A stretch of 64,000 bases of DNA, taken from the NCBI RefSeq assembly GCF_024347375.1, contig NZ_AP025470.1, positions 930,001 to 994,000 of the forward strand. Direction: 5' to 3'. The DNA is from Vibrio coralliirubri (GTDB taxonomy: Bacteria > Pseudomonadota > Gammaproteobacteria > Enterobacterales > Vibrionaceae). A model generated the notes under the pieces. The model saw only the letters and a list, made by a program, of their open reading frames with translations. It made no database searches and was not told the origin of the DNA. A program made the position numbers and the translations under genes. The number at the start of each line of letters is the position of its first letter. Within the stretch, counting starts at the first letter, position 1. Shown one piece after another: positions 19,393 to 27,472 of this stretch.

Positions 19393-19902
19393 ATGTCCAA
19401 ATATAGCCGAGAGCTAAAATGTATCATTGCTAAGCAATACTTAGATGGCACGTCATCTCTCTACTTAGCAAAACAATATTCAATTTCTTCAAGGCAGATA
19501 CGGTATTGGGCTCAAGTCTTTGCCATCCATGGTACTGATTCATTTTTACCAACTAATCATGCCGCGACTGCTCAAACAAAACGAAAAGCATTGAATTTAA
19601 TGTGGACGAATGAATGGTCTCTCACGCACACTAGCGCTGTATTAAACCTCTCATCCCCTGGAATACTCTCTGTCTGGCTTAAACGATTTAATGAGCTCGG
19701 TATCAAGGGGCTCGAAATGCGCCAGAAAGGAAGACCCTCAATGAAACAGCAACCTCAACGTACCACTAAGCCTGATAATGAAATGACACTTGAGGAGCTA
19801 AAAGAGGAGTTGGTCTACTTACGAACCGAGAATGCCGTTCTAAAAAAGTTGGAAGAGTTGGAGCAGAAAAAAAACCGTCGAACAAAGAAAAAGCGGTCAT
19901 AG
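19393..19902 (+). CDS. IS150-type OrfA
   Basis: This 169-residue protein has two helix-turn-helix segments (KYSRELKCIIAKQYLDG...RQIRYWAQ and TSAVLNLSSPGILSVWLKRF). Its basic, Glu-rich C-terminal coiled coil (LEELKEELVYLRTENAVLKKLEELE) is typical of IS150-group OrfA. The A AAA AAC heptamer at 19869-19875 precedes the end of the gene. A -1 shift there gives an open fusion reading KAVIALTLKGKYPLKHLL into OrfB. Confidence 0.93.
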   Translation: MSKYSRELKCIIAKQYLDGTSSLYLAKQYSISSRQIRYWAQVFAIHGTDSFLPTNHAATAQTKRKALNLMWTNEWSLTHTSAVLNLSSPGILSVWLKRFNELGIKGLEMRQKGRPSMKQQPQRTTKPDNEMTLEELKEELVYLRTENAVLKKLEELEQKKNRRTKKKRS

Positions 19903-19955
19903 CTCTAACTCTTAAAGGCAAGTACCCATTAAAGCACTTACTGCACACTCTACAG

Positions 19956-20741
19956 TTGGCAAAAAGTGTCTTTTATTATCAGGCTCAAACGAGCAAGCGC
20001 CAAAATAGCTACGAACGTGAGCTGCGGTTGATAAAGTCAATTTATCATGAACATAAGGGGCGATACGGCTACCGCCGTATTCACTTGGAACTAAAGAATC
20101 AGGGGTTCGTGCTTAATCACAAAACGGTTCAAAGGCTTATGGCTCAGCTCAACCTTAAATCGACGGTCAGGATTAAAAAGTATCGTTCATACCGAGGAGA
20201 GTCAGGAAAAGCTGCTCCCAACGTTCTTGAAAGAGATTTTAGTGCGACTCAACCCGATGAAAAGTGGGTAACTGATGTCACGGAGTTCAAAGTCAAAGAG
20301 CAGAAAGTATACTTATCTCCCGTTGTCGACTTGTTTACTCAGGAGGTGGTTGCTTATAGAGTGGCCAAAAATGCCTGCTTGCCGCTTGTCACAGATATGC
20401 TGACGGAAGCTATATCAACGCTTAAACCCAACTCAAAGCCAATTATACATAGCGATCAAGGTTGGCAATATCGCCATCGACAGTATCAGAAAAAGGTAGC
20501 GGAGAGTGGGTTAACGCAAAGCATGTCGAGAAAAGGTAACTGCTTGGATAATGCTGTTGCTGAAAACTTTTTTGCTTTACTCAAAACCGAGATGTATCAC
20601 AACCAAAGCTTTGAAGATGCAGATGCTCTGATAGAGCAGATTAAAGAATACATCGAGTACTACAATACCAAACGTATAAAAGTGAAACTAAAAGGCCTGA
20701 CTCCGATAGAATATCGAACTCAGGCCTTGAAAGCCGCTTAA
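19956..20741 (+). CDS. IS150-type OrfB (DDE integrase)
   Basis: This 261-residue transposase has an HTH_21 region (YGYRRIHLELKNQGF) and an integrase core with the acidic triad in KWVTDVTEF, IHSDQGWQY and DNAVAENFFALLKTEM. The listed start is an internal ATG. The biologically relevant product is the frameshifted OrfAB, whose frame is open from the slippery site to here. There are no inactivating changes. Confidence 0.93.
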   Translation: MAKSVFYYQAQTSKRQNSYERELRLIKSIYHEHKGRYGYRRIHLELKNQGFVLNHKTVQRLMAQLNLKSTVRIKKYRSYRGESGKAAPNVLERDFSATQPDEKWVTDVTEFKVKEQKVYLSPVVDLFTQEVVAYRVAKNACLPLVTDMLTEAISTLKPNSKPIIHSDQGWQYRHRQYQKKVAESGLTQSMSRKGNCLDNAVAENFFALLKTEMYHNQSFEDADALIEQIKEYIEYYNTKRIKVKLKGLTPIEYRTQALKAA

Positions 20742-20772
20742 CAGAAATGTCCAACTTTACGGGGTCACTTCA

Positions 20773-20793
20773 TCTAAGATGAGCGGCTTTTTG
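20773..20793 (+). terminator. Right half of the feoABC terminator, after the IS
   Basis: TCTAAGATGAGCGGCTTTTT is the displaced 3' arm. On its own it cannot form the hairpin, so feo transcripts now read into the IS. Confidence 0.8.
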
Positions 20794-20847
20794 TTATGTG
20801 TCTTTTCTGAAGTGTTTTGCTTTAAAGCTCAATGAGATGAACTCGAA

Positions 20848-21276
20848 TTATGCTTTCTTGAAGATAGAGCTCAGTGACAGAACGTTTTGAATACGAGTCA
20901 GGATAGCAGCTTGATCTTCTTCATTGCGCTGTTCACCTTTGGTATTTCCCCATACTGGGCCAGGCCAAGCAATGTCGTCTTTAAAGCGTGCAATATGGTG
21001 AATGTGCAGTTGTGGCACCATGTTACCCAGCGCACCAAGGTTCAATTTGTCTGGTTGGAACGTGGCTTCTAGTGCTTGGCTTACCGCCTGAGATTCATGT
21101 AGGAACTGCTGTTGCTCTTTCATTGGTAAGTGGTGCAACTCTTTTAGGTTGGCACGTTTTGGTACCAAGATAACCCAAGGCACTGCGTTATCTTTGTGCA
21201 GCAGAGCCAAGCTCAGTGGAAATTCGCCGATAAGTGTGGTGTCTTTCGCAAGTTGCGGGTGAAGTTCGAAGCTCAT
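20848..21276 (-). CDS. HIT-family nucleotide hydrolase/transferase
   Basis: This 142-residue protein has the histidine-triad fingerprint QLHIHHIAR (HxHxH form) near residue 90 and an upstream FELHPQLAKDT start. The family hydrolyses nucleotide-phosphoramidates or dinucleoside polyphosphates, and the substrate here is unknown. The normal third hydrophobic step after the triad is short (HIHHIA). A ribosome site GGAAAG precedes the ATG. In V. cholerae the same gene lies between feoC and argS. Its promoter region now contains the 180-bp repeat array. Confidence 0.9.
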   Translation of the reverse strand: MSFELHPQLAKDTTLIGEFPLSLALLHKDNAVPWVILVPKRANLKELHHLPMKEQQQFLHESQAVSQALEATFQPDKLNLGALGNMVPQLHIHHIARFKDDIAWPGPVWGNTKGEQRNEEDQAAILTRIQNVLSLSSIFKKA

Positions 21277-21357
21277 GATCTTTCCAATTAATTGTTTTAC
21301 ATGAGTATAAGGTCGGAGTTTGAATGTGGCTAGGGCTTACGTTCTCAATAAGCAGAT

Positions 21358-21534
21358 TCCCTATCACGTTCGTGCCTCACTGTAGGGAGTGACGTTTGGG
21401 GAAGTGATGGTGTATTGCTTTGCTAGTGTTACGCGCCTAGAGGTGGATTCTCAATGACGTTGGTTCTTCACTAAAGGAAGTGACGATTGGGGAGAGTGAT
21501 AACGAATTGGTTTTCTGTTGTGACGTGTTTTAGG
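21358..21534. repeat. ~180-bp tandem repeat, unit 1
   Basis: This begins TCCCTATCACGTTCGTGCC and shares most of its sequence with units 2 and 3. If the IS and one copy of its 9-bp duplication are removed, the distance from unit 1 to unit 2 is 181 bp, against 180 bp from unit 2 to unit 3. Each unit is itself two diverged ~90-bp halves. Confidence 0.88.
21526..21534. repeat. Left 9-bp target duplication of the IS5-type element
   Basis: TGTTTTAGG, repeated exactly at 22589-22597. Confidence 0.95.
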
Positions 21535-22588
21535 GGCTTTGTTGCGTAATTAAATTTAGAGATAGAGCCAACCCGTTTCGCTTGTTTCTTAGTCAATACG
21601 ACAAGTTTCAGGCATACCTAACCCAGTAAGCTTGTTCAACGCTTTTATCATCGCGTAAGTTTCACCCACCTGGGCATTGTAATTTCTTAAGCTCAGTTTC
21701 CCTCCTAGCAACTGTTTAACTCGATACATCGCTGTTTCTGAGAGTGAACGTTTGTGGTATCCATACCGCTCTTTCCAATACTTATTTGAGTCGTATAATT
21801 TCTGGCAACCCACGGCGAAATTTCGAGGGTGACCACGCTCCCAGAAGGCAGCCCCTTCTCTTGGGGGAATAAGCGCAATAGCTCCCTTAATCTTAATAGC
21901 AGCGTGACACGCTCTCGTGTCGTAAGCGCCATCACCAGACACCTCAAGGATACTTCGGCGTGTTTGTTTCAGTAAGTTCGGGAGTACTTCTCCATCTGTA
22001 ACCGTCGATAAACTTAGCTCGGCGGCAATGATCTCATGAGTGTTGGTATCGACTGCAATATGCAGCTTTCGCCAGACTCTACGCTTGCCATCCGTCCCAT
22101 GTTTTTTGACTTTCCATTCACCTTCGCCATAAACCTTAAGGCCAGTAGCATCAATGGCTAGGTGCTGTATCGCTCCTCTCGTTTTAGTCTTAAATGAAAC
22201 CTCAACTTGCTTGGCTCTACGACTGATGCAGGTGTAATGCGGACAACTTAACGGTACATGGGCTAACCTAAATATCGAGTCGATAAATCCTTGCAGCGCT
22301 CTCAATGGCATAGAAAAAACTCGTTTGACCATGAGTGCTGTCGTGATAGCTAAATCACTGAACCGACGCGGCCTACCGCGCTTATTCTGTTTGCTTTGCG
22401 CCCATCCGCTTATTGCTTCTTCATCAATCCAAAAAGTCAGAGAACCACGGTTAATGAGTGATCGGTTGTATTGCTTCCAGTTGGTTGTTTTATAACGAGG
22501 CTTAGGCATAGGACTACGAGATAGAGTGGAGGTAGCTGATCAGATCGTAGGTTCTTGATTTAGTTCCATTGAATTACGCAACAAAGCC
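21535..22588 (-). mobile_element. IS5-family (IS903-like) element, 1054 bp
   Basis: The termini are GGCTTTGTTGCGTAATT at the left and its exact complement AATTACGCAACAAAGCC at the right. A perfect 9-bp target duplication is the IS903-group hallmark. It carries a single transposase on the minus strand. It is inserted at the junction of units 1 and 2 of the 180-bp array. Confidence 0.96.
21589..22509 (-). CDS. IS5-family transposase
   Basis: This 306-residue DDE transposase has HLAIDATGLKVYGEGEW, with the first catalytic Asp, and SGDGAYDTRACH, with the second. The late YHKRSLSETAMYRVKQLLG segment carries the catalytic Glu in the family Y-(2)-R-(3)-E signature. The N-terminus MPKPRYKTTNWKQYNRSL and the DUF4372/IS903-like region (LAITTALMVKRVFSMPLRALQGF) are intact. 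There are no stops, so it is probably active. Confidence 0.95.
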   Translation of the reverse strand: MPKPRYKTTNWKQYNRSLINRGSLTFWIDEEAISGWAQSKQNKRGRPRRFSDLAITTALMVKRVFSMPLRALQGFIDSIFRLAHVPLSCPHYTCISRRAKQVEVSFKTKTRGAIQHLAIDATGLKVYGEGEWKVKKHGTDGKRRVWRKLHIAVDTNTHEIIAAELSLSTVTDGEVLPNLLKQTRRSILEVSGDGAYDTRACHAAIKIKGAIALIPPREGAAFWERGHPRNFAVGCQKLYDSNKYWKERYGYHKRSLSETAMYRVKQLLGGKLSLRNYNAQVGETYAMIKALNKLTGLGMPETCRID

Positions 22589-22597
22589 TGTTTTAGG
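22589..22597. repeat. Right 9-bp target duplication of the IS5-type element
   Basis: TGTTTTAGG, identical to 21526-21534. Confidence 0.95.
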
Positions 22598-22601
22598 ATA
22601 T

Positions 22602-22946
22602 TACCTATCACGTTCGTGCCTCACTTTAGGGAATGACGGGCGTGGAAAGTAATGGTGCATTGATTTGTTGGTGTTATTCGCTTGAGGTGGGTTCTCAATG
22701 ACGTTGGTTCTTCACTAAGGAAGTGACGATTGGGGAGAGTGATAACGAATTGGTTTGCTGTTGTTACGTGTTTTAGGGGACTCCCTATCACGTTCGTGCC
22801 TCACTTTAGGGAATGACGGGCGTGGAAAGTGATGGTGCATTGATTTGTTGGTGTTATTCGCTTGAGGTGGGTTCTCAATGACGTGGTTCTTCACTAAGGA
22901 AGTGACGGTTGGGGAAAGTAATAACGATTTGGTGTGACTTGATGGC
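22602..22946. repeat. ~180-bp tandem repeat, units 2 and 3
   Basis: CTATCACGTTCGTGCCTCAC recurs at 22605 and 22785, exactly 180 bp apart, with over 90% identity by eye across the unit. Within each unit the first half (ACGTTCGTGCCTCACTTTAGG...) aligns to the second half (ACGTTGGTTCTTCACTAAGG...). The array is therefore a three-copy dimer of a ~90-bp monomer. No open frame or protein similarity was seen. Confidence 0.88.
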
Positions 22947-22982
22947 GTATCATTGATGCTGTCTTGGATTCACTACACCTAT

Positions 22983-23026
22983 TCTCGTCATCTCCTAGAG
23001 CGACGAAGGAGCGAAATAGGAGATCT
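22983..23026. repeat. Vibrio-type dispersed palindromic repeat fragment
   Basis: TCTCGTCATCTCCTAGAGCG followed by ACGAAGGAGCGAAATAGGAG resembles the segment at 27328-27365 (CGTCATTCCCGATAGCGACG then AAGGAGTGTAATTGGGAATC). Both are members of a short intergenic repeat class. Confidence 0.6.
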
Positions 23027-23086
23027 CTTGCTGTGTAGGTTAGCTAATCGCATAGATAGTCGATTAAATAAACCTTCAGATAAAAC

Positions 23087-23117
23087 AAAAGGTTGACGCT
23101 TTCACGCCAACCTTTCT
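23087..23117. terminator. Hairpin downstream of argS, beyond the array and IS
   Basis: AAAGGTTG (23090-23097) pairs with CAACCTTT (23108-23115), with an inner complementary GCG/CGC extension. It is A-rich before and T-rich after, so it can work on both strands. Before the IS landed it would have been about 260 bp past the argS stop. Confidence 0.65.
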
Positions 23118-23123
23118 AATTTT

Positions 23124-23180
23124 CTCGAATCTCGAATCTCGAATCTCGAATCTCGAATCTCGAATCTCGAATCTCGAATC
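23124..23180. repeat. Heptamer tandem array (CTCGAAT)n, left part
   Basis: There are eight copies of CTCGAAT up to the IS. This unit differs by one base from CTCGTAT, the complement-strand unit of the array at 14611-16084. Confidence 0.97.
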
Positions 23181-23219
23181 TGATGTGACCCCATAAAAGT
23201 AGACACTTAATACAGAGCA

Positions 23220-23543
23220 TTGAGTGTCATGAAAGTAAAATCACAAAGACAATATACAGACGAATTTAAACGAGAAGCTGTTCAGCGATCTCTCGATTCT
23301 TCTGATACCGTTAAGTCAGTAGCACTATCCTTAGGAATATCGCCGGTGCTACTTTCTAAATGGAGATGCCAAATGACATCGAAAAAGACTAACTCCCTCC
23401 CAATACCTAACCACGGCCCCGAAAAATCCTTTGCACAACTGGAGAAAGAGATCCGTCAATTGAAAAAGAAGCTTGAGATGGCAGAGCTGGAGAATGATTT
23501 CTTAAAGGAAGCGAAGGCTTTCTTCGACAGCCAAAAAGAATAA
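23220..23543 (+). CDS. IS3-family transposase OrfA, copy B
   Basis: This is a 107-residue HTH plus coiled-coil protein, identical to the copy A OrfA. The A5G run at 23533-23538 near its end allows -1 slippage. After the shift the frame reads [16 protein letters not shown] into OrfB without a stop. Confidence 0.95.
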   Translation: MSVMKVKSQRQYTDEFKREAVQRSLDSSDTVKSVALSLGISPVLLSKWRCQMTSKKTNSLPIPNHGPEKSFAQLEKEIRQLKKKLEMAELENDFLKEAKAFFDSQKE

Positions 23544-23572
23544 GGTTCGAGTATATCCTTAAGAAGGCCAGT

Positions 23573-24400
23573 GTGAAGCTTCCTGTCATACGACTATGCC
23601 AATGGTTGGGTGTTTCTAAAGCGGGTTATTACAAGTGGCTAACAAGGAAACCATCGAAGCGAGAGACAGACAATGAGTCTTTAAGTCACTACTTGAGGAG
23701 AGAAAGCAAAGCTCAGTATTGTATTCCAGGCTATCGAAAGCTTTGGGAAGCAGCGGTCGCTAACGGCTTTATTTGTAATAAAAAGCGAGTACAGAGGCTT
23801 CTGCAGAATATGGGCTATCGCTCTTGCGCGAGCAAGAAGCGATATGGACGAGCACCAAGACAAAATACGCTTATACCTGCCTATAACATTCTTGCCCGTC
23901 AATTTAAGGTGGATAAACCCGATCGAGTTTGGGTGTCAGATATAACTCAGGTGCGCTGTACTGATGGTTGGCAATACCTGTGCGTCGTCTTAGATTTGTT
24001 TTCACGCAAAGTGATTGGTTGGTCGACAAGTCGCATTAATAACGCAAAGTTAGTGCTAAGAAGCCTGAATAAGGCTTGGAAACAAAGGCAGCCCTTAGGT
24101 CACGAGCTTTTGTTTCACTCCGATCAAGGTATACAGTATCGAGCGTTGGAGACGATCCGTTGGCACCGTAAACGAAAGATTAAAGTCAGCATGTCGAGAA
24201 AAGGAAACTGTTGGGACAACGCTTGTTCCGAAAGCTTCTTTGCGCAATATAAGAAAGAGTGGATGAACAACTTAGATCAGCTTTCACGACAAGAAATGAC
24301 GATGCAGAGTCGAATTTATATCGATACCTATTATAATCCAGTAAGAAGACATGGGACTCTAGGTGGAGTGAGTCCCATGGACTTTGAACTAATCAACTAA
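23573..24400 (+). CDS. IS3-family transposase OrfB, copy B
   Basis: This is a 275-residue DDE integrase, identical to the copy A OrfB, with catalytic blocks [19 protein letters not shown] and [13 protein letters not shown]. The GTG used as start is nominal, as the active product is the OrfAB fusion. Confidence 0.95.
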   Translation: MKLPVIRLCQWLGVSKAGYYKWLTRKPSKRETDNESLSHYLRRESKAQYCIPGYRKLWEAAVANGFICNKKRVQRLLQNMGYRSCASKKRYGRAPRQNTLIPAYNILARQFKVDKPDRVWVSDITQVRCTDGWQYLCVVLDLFSRKVIGWSTSRINNAKLVLRSLNKAWKQRQPLGHELLFHSDQGIQYRALETIRWHRKRKIKVSMSRKGNCWDNACSESFFAQYKKEWMNNLDQLSRQEMTMQSRIYIDTYYNPVRRHGTLGGVSPMDFELIN

Positions 24401-24432
24401 ACCCCTGTGTCTACTTTTTAGGGGCCATATCA

Positions 24433-24478
24433 AATCTCGAATCTCGAATCTCGAATCTCGAATCTCGAATCTCGAATC
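24433..24478. repeat. Heptamer tandem array (CTCGAAT)n, right part
   Basis: About 6.5 units run from the IS to two bases short of the argS stop codon. The uninterrupted array would have had about 14 units and directly abuts argS. Confidence 0.97.
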
Positions 24479-24480
24479 GC

Positions 24481-26214
24481 TTACATGCGTTCTAGAGTAT
24501 CGATACCTAGAAGCGACAGACCTTGCTTGATCGTCTTCGCTGTTAGTGCAGCAAGCTTCAGACGGCTCTGTTTAACAGCTTCGTCTTCAGCAACTAGGAT
24601 AGGGCACGCCTCGTAGAAGCTAGAGAATTGACCAGCTAGTTCGAACAGGTAGCTACACATGATGTGTGGTTGACCTTCACGAGCAACAGACTGAACTGCT
24701 TCTTCAAATTGTAGAAGTTTCGCGATAAGCGCTTTCTCTTTCTCTTCAGTGATTTTGATTTCACCTTCAAGCGAGTCCATAGAAATGCCAGCTTTAGCAA
24801 ATACAGAAGCAACACGAGTGTATGCGTACTGCATGTACGGTGCTGTGTTGCCTTCGAATGCAAGCATGTTGTCCCAATCGAACACGTAGTCAGTAGTACG
24901 GTGCTTAGAAAGGTCTGCGTACTTAACCGCTGCCATAGCAACTGTGTTCGCGATCGCTTTCTTCTCGTCTTCTGCTAGTTCTGGGTTCTTAGATTCGATT
25001 AGCTGCGCTGCACGAACTTCGGCTTCATCAAGAAGATCAGCAAGACGAACAGTACCGCCTGCACGAGTCTTGAATGGCTTACCATCTTTACCTAGCATCA
25101 TGCCGAACGCGTGGTGCTCAAGAGAAACAGATTCTGGGATGTAACCTGCTTTACGAACGATAGTCCAAGCTTGCATTAGGTGCTGGTGCTGACGTGAGTC
25201 GATGAAGTAAAGTACGCGGTCTGCGCCTAGTTCTTCAAAACGGTATTTTGCACAAGCGATATCTGTTGTTGTGTAAAGGAAGCCGCCGTCACGTTTCTGG
25301 ATGATAACGCCCATTGGGTCGCCATCTTTGTTTTTGTATTCGTCTAGGAATACAACCTGTGCGCCGTCATCTTCTTTAGCAAGACCTTGCTCTTTTAGGT
25401 CAGCAACGATAGTTGGAAGCATGTGGTTGTACATGCTTTCGCCCATTACGTCATCACGTGTTAGAGATACGTTTAGACGGTCGTAGTTGCGTTGGTTTTG
25501 AATCATTGTTACATCAACAAGCTTCTTCCACATCTCTGCGCAGAACTCGTCGCCGCTTTGCAGTTTAACAACGTAGCCACGTGCTTTAACTGCGAACTCT
25601 TCGTCTTCATCGTAAAGCTTTTTAGATTCACGGTAGAAGCCTTCAAGGTCAGCAAGCTCCATTGAAACTTCGCCAGACTCAGCTTGAACGCGCTCAAGGT
25701 TTGCGATAAGCATACCAAATTGAGTACCCCAGTCACCGATGTGGTTAGCACGGATAACGTTGTGGCCTAGGAATTCAAGAGTACGAACTACCGCATCACC
25801 AATGATCGTTGAACGTAGGTGACCAACGTGCATCTCTTTCGCAACGTTTGGTGCAGAGTAATCTGCAACAATTGTTTGTGTTTCTGCTACTGCAACACCA
25901 AGGCGAGAATCAGCCAATGCTGCGTCTGCTTGTTGTGCTAGGAAAGCTTCATCTAGGAAGATGTTAAGGAAACCTGGGCCTGCGATTTCTACTTTAGAAG
26001 CGATACCGTCTAGGTTTAGAACGTCCAATACTTTTTGAGCAAACTCTCGAGGATTAGTGCCTAGTCGCTTAGCAACGCCCATAACGCCGTTTGCTTGGTA
26101 GTCACCAAATTGTGGTTTTGCAGATTGGCGAACAGCCGCAGGAGAGCCTGCAGGTGCGCCAGCGGCTTCTAGAGCCTGAGATACTTTGTCATTAATAAGT
26201 GCTTGGATATTCAC
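24481..26214 (-). CDS. argS: Arginyl-tRNA synthetase
   Basis: This class I synthetase charges tRNA-Arg. I place the start at the GTG at 26214. It follows AAGGAA by five bases and gives [21 protein letters not shown], the family N-terminus, for a 577-residue protein equal in length to E. coli ArgS. A longer reading from 26325 would add 37 residues unlike any ArgS. The HIGH-type motif is [12 protein letters not shown], preceded by SAPNVAKEM. The C-terminal anticodon-binding domain ends [10 protein letters not shown]. Its stop is two bases from the CTCGAAT array. Confidence 0.96.
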   Translation of the reverse strand: MNIQALINDKVSQALEAAGAPAGSPAAVRQSAKPQFGDYQANGVMGVAKRLGTNPREFAQKVLDVLNLDGIASKVEIAGPGFLNIFLDEAFLAQQADAALADSRLGVAVAETQTIVADYSAPNVAKEMHVGHLRSTIIGDAVVRTLEFLGHNVIRANHIGDWGTQFGMLIANLERVQAESGEVSMELADLEGFYRESKKLYDEDEEFAVKARGYVVKLQSGDEFCAEMWKKLVDVTMIQNQRNYDRLNVSLTRDDVMGESMYNHMLPTIVADLKEQGLAKEDDGAQVVFLDEYKNKDGDPMGVIIQKRDGGFLYTTTDIACAKYRFEELGADRVLYFIDSRQHQHLMQAWTIVRKAGYIPESVSLEHHAFGMMLGKDGKPFKTRAGGTVRLADLLDEAEVRAAQLIESKNPELAEDEKKAIANTVAMAAVKYADLSKHRTTDYVFDWDNMLAFEGNTAPYMQYAYTRVASVFAKAGISMDSLEGEIKITEEKEKALIAKLLQFEEAVQSVAREGQPHIMCSYLFELAGQFSSFYEACPILVAEDEAVKQSRLKLAALTAKTIKQGLSLLGIDTLERM

Positions 26215-26561
26215 ACGCGTTTCCTTCAATTCAAGGATGATAAGAGTGGCCGTTATTTCGAGGTCATTAAATTGGTTAATTATGCATCTAGTTAACGATT
26301 TAATGCCGAAATGAACAACAGACACTGTTTAAGTTCACAAAAATGGCGTTAATCATACCAATTTTGTGGGGTTTCTTATAGGTCGAATTGATAGAAAATT
26401 AACATTTCCTGAGTGGTTTTTGACAATCGACTTTTAGCAAGACGCGTTTGCATGTTTAAGGAGCGAAAAGAACATAGTTATTGAGTATTTTTTGTAAAAG
26501 CAACGCTTGTTGCAAAAGGCAAAACTGATAACATGCAGCCATTATTTGGAGAACACAGACA
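26215..26561. other. Divergent argS-yecM intergenic region
   Basis: This holds the argS ribosome site (about 26219-26227) and, on the plus strand, a TTGACA at 26420 without a convincing -10 partner. GGAG at about 26549 serves yecM. No structured RNA, repeat or small ORF could be supported. Confidence 0.5.
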
Positions 26562-27158
26562 ATGATGATGAGCCTGAAGCAAGCTGAACTAGAACCACAA
26601 CAAATGATCGCCCGCCTTGATACCTTTATGGCAAAAATCGAGAACCTAGGAAATACATTGGGTTTGGATTTAAGCTTTGCTCAAGCGGATCATATTGCGC
26701 TTCGAATCAATGACACTGAGCTAGCGAAATCTGCCCATCAAGCATGGTCTGAGTACGGCTCTACGATTTCAGAGGCGATGATTAATGGTCGTCCAATTGT
26801 GGTGTTGGCTTTCGATGAACCGTTGAAAAGCCTTGGCTGGAGCATTGAATGTTTAGAGCTGCCATATCCAGCAGAAGGTAAGATTTACCCAAGCCAAGAT
26901 TGGGAACATGTAGAGTTTGTGATTCCGTCTCATGCTCAAACGGCTGATGAGTACTTAGCGGATCTTAAAGAAACTTACCCGCAGTTCGCTGCTAACTTTG
27001 AAACGCTGGCTGAGCAAGGCGTTAAGATCAAACTTTCTAGCCCGAAAGGCGAGGGTGAACGTTTGAATAACCCAACAGTGGCTTTTAAACATCAAGGGAT
27101 TTGCATCAAGCTACATCCACACTCTTTGAAGAAGATTGTGGAATCAGAACAGGCGTAA
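26562..27158 (+). CDS. yecM: YecM-type VOC-fold protein
   Basis: This 198-residue cytoplasmic protein is of the vicinal-oxygen-chelate fold family. Likely metal ligands or fold landmarks are ADHIALRIND (about 47-56), SIECLELPYP, WEHVEFVIP and the C-terminal AFKHQGICIKLHPHSLKKI. No reaction is established for YecM. In E. coli the gene is also next to argS, which supports the name. The start has three consecutive ATG codons. Confidence 0.85.
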   Translation: MMMSLKQAELEPQQMIARLDTFMAKIENLGNTLGLDLSFAQADHIALRINDTELAKSAHQAWSEYGSTISEAMINGRPIVVLAFDEPLKSLGWSIECLELPYPAEGKIYPSQDWEHVEFVIPSHAQTADEYLADLKETYPQFAANFETLAEQGVKIKLSSPKGEGERLNNPTVAFKHQGICIKLHPHSLKKIVESEQA

Positions 27159-27182
27159 TTTGAGCAGAGAGTTGCCAGGAAA

Positions 27183-27366
27183 GAGATTCCTGATCTCGCC
27201 TAGGCTCGTCGGAATGACGGGGTGTTCGAAGGTGTTTGCCACAGTCTATCTATGGATACTGAAAGACTGAGCGTTCGAGGGCGTATGTTGGAGCCTATAG
27301 CGAGAAGATTCATCATCGACTTCGTCATTCCCGATAGCGACGAAGGAGTGTAATTGGGAATCTCGT
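27183..27366. repeat. MITE-like element with imperfect inverted ends
   Basis: The left end GAGATTCCTGATCTCGCC... GTCGGAATGACGG is related to the complement of the right end (GAGATTCCCAATTACACTCC... TCGGGAATGACG). The ~180-bp element has no ORF. The same right-end sequence occurs in part at 22983-23026. Confidence 0.6.
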
Positions 27367-27390
27367 AAAGCGAGTCTGATCATCAGATAC

Positions 27391-27429
27391 AAAAAACGCG
27401 CGATGGGCTAACCCTATTGCGCGTTTTTT
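27391..27429. terminator. Bidirectional terminator between yecM and purU
   Basis: AAAAAACGCGCGATGGG and CCCTATTGCGCGTTTTTT pair around CTAA, with U-tracts on both strands. It serves the two convergent genes. Confidence 0.9.
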
Positions 27430-27472
27430 ATTGGGTTCTAACTGGAAGTCTTACCGGAAATCGTTATCCGAC

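Larger units (their letters stand above)
19347..20772 (+). mobile_element. IS150-group IS3-family element (1426 bp)
   Basis: The terminal inverted repeats are TGAACTGACCCCCAATAGTT at the left and the complement of TGAAGTGACCCCGTAAAGTT at the right, both ending in TTGGACA inward. TCT flanks both sides (19344-19346 and 20773-20775), a 3-bp target duplication. The element carries overlapping-frame orfA and orfB and an intact A AAA AAC slippery heptamer. It is inserted at the tip of the feoC terminator hairpin. Confidence 0.93.
23181..24432 (+). mobile_element. IS3-family element, copy B (1252 bp)
   Basis: It has the same length, ends and ORFs as copy A at 14731-15982 but in opposite orientation. 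AATC flanks both sides (23177-23180 and 24433-24436). Relative to the element, both copies sit after CTCG(T/A)ATC, the same phase of the heptamer. Confidence 0.95.

Noticed and set aside
21358..22946. Degraded gene under the 180-bp repeats
   Set aside because: Frames are broken in every unit and substitutions do not follow a codon pattern. It looks like non-coding repeat DNA.
26215..26325. N-terminal extension of argS (37 residues)
   Set aside because: ArgS family N-terminus and length, and the AAGGAA ribosome site, point to GTG 26214.
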